From the NCBI RefSeq assembly GCF_049060325.1, contig NZ_JBMGPW010000001.1, forward strand, positions 186,001 to 250,000: a DNA stretch of 64,000 bases. The letters are read 5' to 3'. Origin of the DNA: Vescimonas sanitatis (GTDB lineage Bacteria > Bacillota > Clostridia > Oscillospirales > Oscillospiraceae). The notes under the pieces were generated by a model. It did not search any database. It saw nothing but the letters and a program-made list of their open reading frames with translations, and was not told the origin of the DNA. This document shows, in pieces, positions 59,566 to 64,000 of this stretch (position 1 is the first letter of the stretch; every line of letters starts with the position of its first letter). Both the position numbers and the translations under genes were made by a program.

Positions 59566-60258
59566 ATGATCTACACGACGGAAGTACAGCATATGTGTCC
59601 TGTCGCCAAGGGCGCTTATCACGGTCCGGCTCCCATTCCCGAGGAGGGCAAGTGGGTACAGGCCAAGCAGATCGGGGATATTTCCGGCTTTACCCACGGT
59701 ATCGGCTGGTGTGCACCCCAGCAGGGTGCCTGCAAGCTGACGCTGAATGTGAAGAACGGCGTTATCGAGGAGGCGCTGGTGGAGACCATCGGCTGCTCTG
59801 GTATGACCCACTCCGCCGCCATGGCTTCCGAGATTCTGATCGGCAAGACTATTCTGGAGGCGCTGAACACCGACCTGGTGTGCGATGCCATCAACACCGC
59901 CATGCGCGAGCTGTTCCTGCAGATCGTCTATGGCCGCACTCAGTCCGCTTTCTCCGAGGACGGTCTGGCTGTGGGCGCGTCTCTGGAGGACTTGGGCAAG
60001 GGCCTGCGCTCTCAGGTGGGCACCATGTTCGGCACCCGCGAAAAGGGTCCCCGCTATCTGGAGATGGCCGAGGGCTATTGCAGCAAGCTGGCTTTGAACG
60101 ACAAGGATGAGATCATTGGCTACGAGTTCATCAGCCTGGGCAAGATGATGGACGCCGTGAAGAAGGGTGTGGATGCCAACGAAGCCCTGAAGAACGCCAC
60201 CGGCCACTACGGCCAGTGGGACAACGCGGCGAAGTATATCGACCCGCGCCAGGAATAA
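59566..60258 (+). CDS. Fe-S scaffold-like protein, partner of GGGtGRT
   Basis: A 230-residue protein whose central part (LTLNVKNGVIEEALVETIGCSGMTHSAAMASEIL, approximately 60-93) resembles NifU/IscU-type scaffold domains, with Cys in GWCAPQQGAC and GCSGMTH. The rest is specific to this family. It always seems to accompany the GGGtGRT protein, 18 bases downstream. A role in metal or sulfur handling is plausible but unproven. The ATG at 59566 has AAAGGA 11 bases upstream. Confidence 0.75.
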   Translation: MIYTTEVQHMCPVAKGAYHGPAPIPEEGKWVQAKQIGDISGFTHGIGWCAPQQGACKLTLNVKNGVIEEALVETIGCSGMTHSAAMASEILIGKTILEALNTDLVCDAINTAMRELFLQIVYGRTQSAFSEDGLAVGASLEDLGKGLRSQVGTMFGTREKGPRYLEMAEGYCSKLALNDKDEIIGYEFISLGKMMDAVKKGVDANEALKNATGHYGQWDNAAKYIDPRQE

Positions 60259-60276
60259 GAGAAGGAGGACGACAAA

Positions 60277-61275
60277 ATGGCTCTGTTTGAAAGTTACGAA
60301 AGACGTATCGATAAGATCAACGGCGTCCTCGCGCAGTACGGCATCGGCTCCGTGGAGGAGTGCCGCGAGCTCTGCAAGGCGAAGGGCTTCGACCCCTATG
60401 AGATCGTCAAGGGCATTCAGCCCATCTGCTTTGAGAACGCCTGCTGGGCGTATACCGTGGGTGCGGCCATCGCGCTGAAGTCCGGTGTCAAGACCGCTGC
60501 CGACGCCGCACGGAAGATCGGTGAGGGATTGCAGTCCTTCTGCATCGACGGTTCTGTGGCCGAGGACCGCAAGGTAGGCTTGGGCCACGGCAATCTGGGC
60601 GCCATGCTGCTGAGCGATGAGAGCAAGTGCTTCGCGTTCCTGGCCGGTCACGAGTCCTTTGCCGCTGCCGAGGGTGCTATCGGCATCGTTCGCAACGCAA
60701 ACAAGGCACGTAAGGAACCTCTGCGGGTCATCCTGAACGGTTTGGGCAAGGACGCTGCGCAGATCATCAGCCGCATCAACGGCTTCACTTATGTGCAGAC
60801 TCAGTTTGACTATTTCACCGGCAAGCTGAACATCGTCCGCGAGATTCGCTATTCCGAGACCGAGCGCGCCGATGTCCGCTGCTATGGCGCCGATGATGTC
60901 CGCGAGGGTGTGGCTATCATGCACCATGAGGGCGTGGACGTGTCCATCACCGGCAACTCCACCAACCCTACTCGCTTCCAGCACCCTGTGGCCGGCACCT
61001 ATAAGAAGGAGTGCATCGAGCAGGGCAAAAAGTACTTCTCCGTGGCCTCCGGCGGCGGCACCGGCCGTACGCTGCACCCGGACAATATGGCCGCCGGTCC
61101 CGCTTCCTACGGCATGACCGACACCATGGGCCGTATGCACAGCGACGCGCAGTTTGCCGGCTCCAGCTCCGTCCCTGCGCATGTGGAGATGATGGGCTTC
61201 CTGGGCATGGGCAACAATCCTATGGTCGGCGCGACCGTGGCCGTGGCTGTTGCGGTGGCGGAGGCTGTGAAGTAA
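60277..61275 (+). CDS. GGGtGRT family protein
   Basis: A 332-residue protein carrying the name-giving GGGTGRT (about 260-266) and a glycine-rich end (GFLGMGNNPMVGATVAVAVAVAEAVK region, the last about 27 residues). Members are common in anaerobic gut Firmicutes and have no known activity. Codon use is strongly biased, like nifJ next to it in style, suggesting high expression. AGGAGG precedes the ATG. It forms a two-gene operon with the scaffold-like protein, closed by a strong terminator. Confidence 0.88.
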   Translation: MALFESYERRIDKINGVLAQYGIGSVEECRELCKAKGFDPYEIVKGIQPICFENACWAYTVGAAIALKSGVKTAADAARKIGEGLQSFCIDGSVAEDRKVGLGHGNLGAMLLSDESKCFAFLAGHESFAAAEGAIGIVRNANKARKEPLRVILNGLGKDAAQIISRINGFTYVQTQFDYFTGKLNIVREIRYSETERADVRCYGADDVREGVAIMHHEGVDVSITGNSTNPTRFQHPVAGTYKKECIEQGKKYFSVASGGGTGRTLHPDNMAAGPASYGMTDTMGRMHSDAQFAGSSSVPAHVEMMGFLGMGNNPMVGATVAVAVAVAEAVK

Positions 61276-61290
61276 TTTCATTTTACACGC

Positions 61291-61327
61291 AAAACATCCC
61301 CCGACAGACTGTCGGGGGATGTTTTTA
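61291..61327. terminator. Terminator after the GGGtGRT gene
   Basis: A 15-bp perfect stem (61291-61305 with 61311-61325), 5-base loop and T-tract. The minus-strand peptide gene ends 17 bases away, so it may serve both directions. Confidence 0.88.
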
Positions 61328-61341
61328 TGTGTGTATATGCG

Positions 61342-61407
61342 TCAGCACTTGCCGAAAAAGCCGCACAGCAGCTTCAGCAGGGAAGCGCAGTCGAAATTGC
61401 AGAACAT
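61342..61407 (-). CDS. 21-residue cysteine-containing peptide
   Basis: A short frame with a perfect AAGGAGG 10 bases before its ATG and its own candidate promoter (61453-61481). The product starts MFCNFDC and ends LLCGFFGKC, with four cysteines at 3, 7, 15 and 21 and a hydrophobic middle. I know no matching family. It could be a metal-binding, membrane-active or spore-related peptide. The strong ribosome site, promoter and terminator make chance unlikely, but it is not proven to be expressed. Confidence 0.55.
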   Translation of the reverse strand: MFCNFDCASLLKLLCGFFGKC

Positions 61408-61452
61408 AGTTGCTGTACCTCCTTGTGGTATTTGCCTTGCAAGACTGGGTAC

Positions 61453-61481
61453 ATTGTAACCGTTTTGTAACCATTTTGCAA
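61453..61481 (-). promoter_or_regulatory. Candidate promoter for the 21-residue peptide
   Basis: On the minus strand TTGCAA (61476-61481) and TACAAT (61453-61458), 17-base spacer. The spacer contains two near-copies of TTGTAACC-N-TTTTG on the plus strand, a possible operator. Confidence 0.5.
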
Positions 61482-61497
61482 ATGTAAATACTGGAAG

Positions 61498-61812
61498 TCA
61501 CAGGATCAGCAGTAGGCCGATGGCGATAAGCAGTTCCTCGTCGGCTTTCTGCCTGGAGAGATAGAACAGCAGGAACAACAGCAGCAGATCACCGGCGTCT
61601 AAATCGCCGAGGTGCAGCTTTTCCAGCAGGTCGTTGAAGAAGCTGCGCTCCGGTGCACCGTGCTCCGGTGGCGGCGGAGGAGGACCTTTCGGCGGCGGAT
61701 TGGGGCGCGGCGGCGCTTCGTCCACGGGAACACGTGTATAGACGCCATCGTCGCCGCGAATGTAGCGGTTATACAGGGAAACCGCCCCCTTCCGAAAGAA
61801 ATCGCTTGCCAA
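61498..61812 (-). CDS. Proline-rich, membrane-tailed small protein, unknown
   Basis: The frame encodes about 104 residues: an N-terminal YNRYIRGDDGVYTRVPV part, a proline-rich middle (PPPKGPPPPPP), a FFNDLLEKLHLGDLDAGD stretch and a Leu-rich C-terminus with two short hydrophobic segments. The start is uncertain. TTG 61812 lacks a ribosome site; a CTG at 61776 overlaps the previous stop and has GGAAGGGGG 8 bases before it. Third gene of a minus-strand group of unknown function. Confidence 0.6.
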   Translation of the reverse strand: MASDFFRKGAVSLYNRYIRGDDGVYTRVPVDEAPPRPNPPPKGPPPPPPEHGAPERSFFNDLLEKLHLGDLDAGDLLLLFLLFYLSRQKADEELLIAIGLLLIL

Positions 61813-62140
61813 TGGTGATGAGCCGCGCCAGCCTTGCGGCGCGGGCAACCTTGTCCTGTTTATCGTCCTTCAGGAAAGGACGCAGCGCGTAGAGAAGTTG
61901 GGTGGTTTGGCTGGTGTCGCGGGTCAGCTCCTGCAGCAGTGGCAGGTATTTGGCGATGACCTGGGGATCAATGGCCGGCAGTGGCGCAGGTGATGGGACC
62001 GCCTGAGGAGGTGACGGAGGAGATGGCGGTGTGTTCTCGCCACCCATGGAGCCAGAGAGCTGCTGCGCCAACTGCATGATCTGCGCCATGCTGCCGGGGT
62101 CGGACAGCAGCGCGTTGAGTTTTTCGTTGACGTCGTCCAC
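61769..62140 (-). CDS. Small helical protein with proline-rich linker, unknown
   Basis: A 123-residue protein: helical N-terminus (LNALLSDPGSMAQIMQLAQQL), a Pro-rich linker (PPSPPSPPQAVPSPAP), and a second helical part with LPLLQELTRDTSQTTQLLYALRPFL and a basic end (VARAARLARLITIGKRF). GTG start with AAAGGAGG 7 bases upstream. The N-terminal LLSDPxxxxxIMQLAQ pattern resembles the neighbouring 82-residue protein (KSDPRALKSVMQS), so the two may be related. No family recognised. Confidence 0.7.
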   Translation of the reverse strand: MDDVNEKLNALLSDPGSMAQIMQLAQQLSGSMGGENTPPSPPSPPQAVPSPAPLPAIDPQVIAKYLPLLQELTRDTSQTTQLLYALRPFLKDDKQDKVARAARLARLITIGKRFLSEGGGFPV

Positions 62141-62158
62141 GCTGTGTCCTCCTTTCCG

Positions 62159-62407
62159 TTACTGTTGAAGCTTGTTTTCCAGACGCTGCACCAGCTCCGC
62201 GCCCTGTGGGCTGGACAGTACACGAGAGAGCATGGCGCTCAAAGCTGCCGTGTCACCGGAGGCAGCCTGGCGCGCTGCTTGACCCAGTGCGGCGCTGTTG
62301 CCGCCGGAGAGCATATTCAGCAGTGCTTGGCCGTCCTGTGACTGCATGACAGACTTCAATGCACGGGGGTCGCTTTTCAGCTTGTTGACAATATCCTGTT
62401 CATTCAT
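62159..62407 (-). CDS. Small helical protein, unknown
   Basis: An 82-residue, probably all-helical protein with repeated motifs (SDPRALKSVMQSQDGQALLNML, SGDTAALSAMLSRVLSSPQGAEL, spanning most of its length). AAGGAGG lies 7 bases before the ATG. First gene of the three-gene group; similar sequences occur unnamed in Oscillospiraceae as I recall them. Its promoter must lie in the 53 bases between it and the RNA terminator at 62461, but I see no clear -35/-10 pair. Confidence 0.75.
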   Translation of the reverse strand: MNEQDIVNKLKSDPRALKSVMQSQDGQALLNMLSGGNSAALGQAARQAASGDTAALSAMLSRVLSSPQGAELVQRLENKLQQ

Positions 62408-62460
62408 GGAATGACCTCCTTATAGGGTTCGTTACAGGTATATCCTATGTGCGCGGGACG

Positions 62461-62493
62461 AAAAAAGTGCCTGTCAGCCTTGGCTGACAGGCA
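62461..62493 (-). terminator. Minus-strand terminator with no gene before it
   Basis: A 12-bp inverted repeat (62468-62479 with 62482-62493) is followed on the minus strand by CACTTTTTT. No protein-coding gene lies upstream on that strand for more than 1.5 kb, which points to a non-coding transcript. Confidence 0.75.
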
Positions 62494-62700
62494 TAACGTT
62501 TTCATTTTACAGGGCGATACAGGAGCGGAGATAGACGTGCCCCGCGTCCTGCTCCGTCTGCCCAAGGACGAAGCCGATACCTGCCTTCGCCTTAGATCGT
62601 ATCGCGGAGCACCTGATACATTTTTGGCGTACCAACTTGGGGTATTGAGCAATGCCTGGTGACAGCTGGACAAAGGCGGCTGTTTATGCAGGATGCTTTG
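62467..62700 (-). ncRNA. Candidate structured small RNA (possibly 6S-like)
   Basis: The 433-base gap between the small-protein group and dxs has no plausible gene but ends, leftward, in a strong terminator. Nested stems are visible: TGCTCCG (62550-62556) with CGGAGCA (62605-62611), enclosing GACGAAG (62567-62573) with CTTCGCC (62585-62591, one G-U pair). On the minus strand GGTGCTCCGCGATAC resembles the GGCGCUCCGCGGUU part of E. coli 6S RNA. The 5' end is not defined; a weak TTTACA/TTATGC pair lies near 62705-62727. 6S identity is a guess. Confidence 0.35.
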
Positions 62701-62709
62701 CATAAACAG
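62680..62709. other. Inverted repeat between the RNA candidate and dxs
   Basis: A perfect 10-bp stem, CTGTTTATGC (62680-62689) with GCATAAACAG (62700-62709), around a 10-base loop, with no T-tract. Could be an operator or the 5' hairpin of the minus-strand RNA. Confidence 0.45.
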
Positions 62710-62721
62710 TTGGAAATACAG

Positions 62722-62750
62722 TTGTAAATCAGGTACAAATGTGATACAAT
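62722..62750 (+). promoter_or_regulatory. Sigma-A-type promoter for dxs
   Basis: TTGTAA (62722-62727) and TACAAT (62745-62750), 17-base spacer, 91 bases before the dxs start. Confidence 0.6.
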
Positions 62751-62791
62751 AATGTGCCAATTAAGATTAGGAGTATAGGCGTTTATGCCTG

Positions 62792-62824
62792 CCTGTATAA
62801 TACCTGTATGATACCTGTGTGATA
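62792..62824 (+). repeat. Three 11-bp tandem repeats in the dxs leader
   Basis: Three consecutive units: CCTGTATAATA, CCTGTATGATA and CCTGTGTGATA. They end 16 bases before the dxs start codon and include a TATAAT. Confidence 0.85.
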
Positions 62825-62840
62825 AAGGACGGAGACAGAT

Positions 62841-64000
62841 TTGATTTTAGAGACGATCAACAGCCCGGCAGACGTGAAATGTCTGTCCGAGGAGCAGACG
62901 GCTACGCTGTGCCGGGAGCTGCGGTGCTTTCTGGTGGAGCAGGTATCCCGCACCGGCGGGCACCTGGCATCCAACCTGGGTGTGGTAGAGCTGACGGTGG
63001 CGATCCACAGGGTGTTCGACACAGCCACGGACCGGCTGGTGCTGGATGTGGGGCACCAATGCTACGTGCACAAGGCACTGACCGGCCGACGGGAGTTGTT
63101 CGATACGCTGCGGCAGTTTGGCGGACTGTCAGGCTTTCCCAAGCCCTATGAGAGTGTGCACGACGCCTTTATGGCGGGGCACGCGTCGGATTCGGTGTCG
63201 GTAGCGCTGGGCATGGCACGGGCGCGGACGCTGCTGGGGCAGGACTACCATGTGGTGGCCGTTATCGGCGACGGTGCGCTGGGCGGCGGGCTGAGCTTTG
63301 AGGGGCTCAACGACGCCGGCGGCAGCGGCGAACCGCTGGTGGTCATTCTGAACGATAACGGAATGTCCATCGACCGGAATGTAGGCGGGCTGTCCAAGCA
63401 GCTGTCGAAGATGCGGACGGACCCGGAGTATTACGAATTCAAGAAGCGTTACCGCAAGGCACTGGAGAAGCTGCCGGCGGGCCGAACACTGTATGAGTGG
63501 AGCCACGAGGTAAAAACAGCGCTGAAAAAGACGCTGCTGCCGCCGGTGAGCACCGTGTTCGAGGATATGGGCTTTGCGTACATGGGTCCGGTGGGCGGCC
63601 ACGACGTACAGCGGCTGACAGCGGTATTGCAGGCGGCCAAAGAGGCCGGGCGCCCGGTGCTGGTACACGTCCACACCGTGAAGGGCAGCGGATACGACTA
63701 TGCACTGCGGGAGCCGGAGAAGTTCCACGGCGTAGGGCCCTTTGATCCGGCCACCGGAAAGGTACGGCAGGCAGGCAAAGAAACGTTCTCCCATGTGTTC
63801 GGCGAGACACTGCGGCAGCTGGCGCGGGAGGACAGGCGCGTGTGCGCCATCACCGCCGCCATGGCCGACGGCACAGGTCTGACAGGCTTTGCACGGGAGT
63901 TCCCGCGGCGGTTTTTTGACGTGGGCATTGCGGAGGGCCACGGTGTGGCTATGGCCGGCGGTATGGCCAAGCAGGGGCTGATACCGGTGTTTGCCGTGTA
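62841..64000 (+). CDS. dxs: 1-deoxy-D-xylulose-5-phosphate synthase, N-terminal part
   Basis: First enzyme of the MEP isoprenoid pathway, a TPP enzyme joining pyruvate and glyceraldehyde-3-phosphate. About 386 codons are in the window; the rest is beyond the edge. Visible: RTGGHLASNLGVVELTVA near the start, DVGHQCYVHKALTGR, the TPP motif GDGALGGGLSFEGLNDAG and the NDNGMSIDRNVGG block, then the start of the pyrimidine domain (MADGTGLTGF). The start is TTG at 62841 after AAGGACGGAG. Upstream lie a promoter and an unusual triple repeat. Confidence 0.95.
   Translation, partial: MILETINSPADVKCLSEEQTATLCRELRCFLVEQVSRTGGHLASNLGVVELTVAIHRVFDTATDRLVLDVGHQCYVHKALTGRRELFDTLRQFGGLSGFPKPYESVHDAFMAGHASDSVSVALGMARARTLLGQDYHVVAVIGDGALGGGLSFEGLNDAGGSGEPLVVILNDNGMSIDRNVGGLSKQLSKMRTDPEYYEFKKRYRKALEKLPAGRTLYEWSHEVKTALKKTLLPPVSTVFEDMGFAYMGPVGGHDVQRLTAVLQAAKEAGRPVLVHVHTVKGSGYDYALREPEKFHGVGPFDPATGKVRQAGKETFSHVFGETLRQLAREDRRVCAITAAMADGTGLTGFAREFPRRFFDVGIAEGHGVAMAGGMAKQGLIPVFAV

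Noticed and set aside
62404..62760. 118-codon minus-strand frame before dxs
   Set aside because: It runs through the terminator and the structured region, has no ribosome site and an unnatural composition; an RNA gene explains the signals better.
1..64000. Mobile elements, CRISPR arrays, tRNA or rRNA genes
   Set aside because: I looked for transposases, integrases, spaced repeats and tRNA-like cloverleaf ends and found none.

Overview
The window is a GC-rich, gene-dense chromosomal segment of an anaerobic, endospore-forming, probably gut-dwelling Clostridia. It looks most like Oscillospiraceae (Oscillibacter/Flavonifractor/Dysosmobacter type), but that placement is an inference from gene content. 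Support comes from six sporulation markers (spoVM, a SPOCS/LysM coat-type protein, yunB, spoIIAA-spoIIAB-sigF, a SpoIIM-family protein, whiA), a pyruvate:ferredoxin oxidoreductase, a butyryl-CoA:acetate-type CoA-transferase, type III glutamine synthetase, a T-box-controlled valS and the GGGtGRT gene pair. I see no phage, insertion sequence, CRISPR array, rRNA or tRNA gene. Almost all sequence is vertical-looking core genome.

Layout. 1-1.7 kb: end of a YigZ-family gene, then a DUF3343/class V aminotransferase pair. 1.7-6 kb: cdaA-cdaR (c-di-AMP synthesis), an RseC-like protein, DUF5685 and a J-domain protein. 6-18.3 kb: a long housekeeping run in the Bacillus order (yicC-remA-gmk-rpoZ-priA-def-fmt-rsmB-rlmN-prpC-prkC-rsgA ... 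spoVM), lacking coaBC, rpe and thiN. 18.3-20.3 kb: SPOCS/LysM gene and rnpB (RNase P RNA). 20.3-22.7 kb: amino-acid ABC transporter (minus strand). 22.9-28.3 kb: murD, yunB, ligA and a GH13 enzyme. 28.4-33.6 kb: nifJ and a CoA-transferase. 33.6-36.7 kb: T-box leader and valS. 36.9-38.4 kb: spoIIA operon. 38.5-40.8 kb: a minus-strand operon of a tiny membrane protein plus two putative DNA-repair genes behind a promoter carrying LexA boxes. 40.9-43.9 kb: pcrA-type helicase and a DUF2500 protein. 44-53.4 kb: rpmB, hprK, a ROK glucokinase, murB, rapZ, a small protein where yvcK would be expected, whiA, a C_GCAxxG protein and dnaE. 53.5-59.3 kb: a Cys-rich unknown protein, DUF4364, then minus-strand glnN, spoIIM and gltX. 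59.4-61.3 kb: scaffold-like/GGGtGRT pair. 61.3-62.5 kb: a minus-strand cluster of unknown small proteins plus a Cys-containing 21-residue peptide and a probable small RNA. 62.7 kb to the end: dxs, cut off by the window edge.

The most interesting signal is at 40.61-40.82 kb. A sigma-A promoter has one perfect LexA box filling its spacer, a second over the start site and a third degenerate one upstream. It drives a 38-codon single-pass membrane protein with an ideal Shine-Dalgarno site. The radical SAM repair gene follows four bases later with no ribosome site of its own. This looks like a compact SOS operon combining a possible checkpoint peptide with a poorly characterised repair pair. Other small genes are easy to miss: spoVM (24 residues), a 52-residue membrane protein just before it, the 21-residue peptide, and a probable structured RNA read leftward before dxs.
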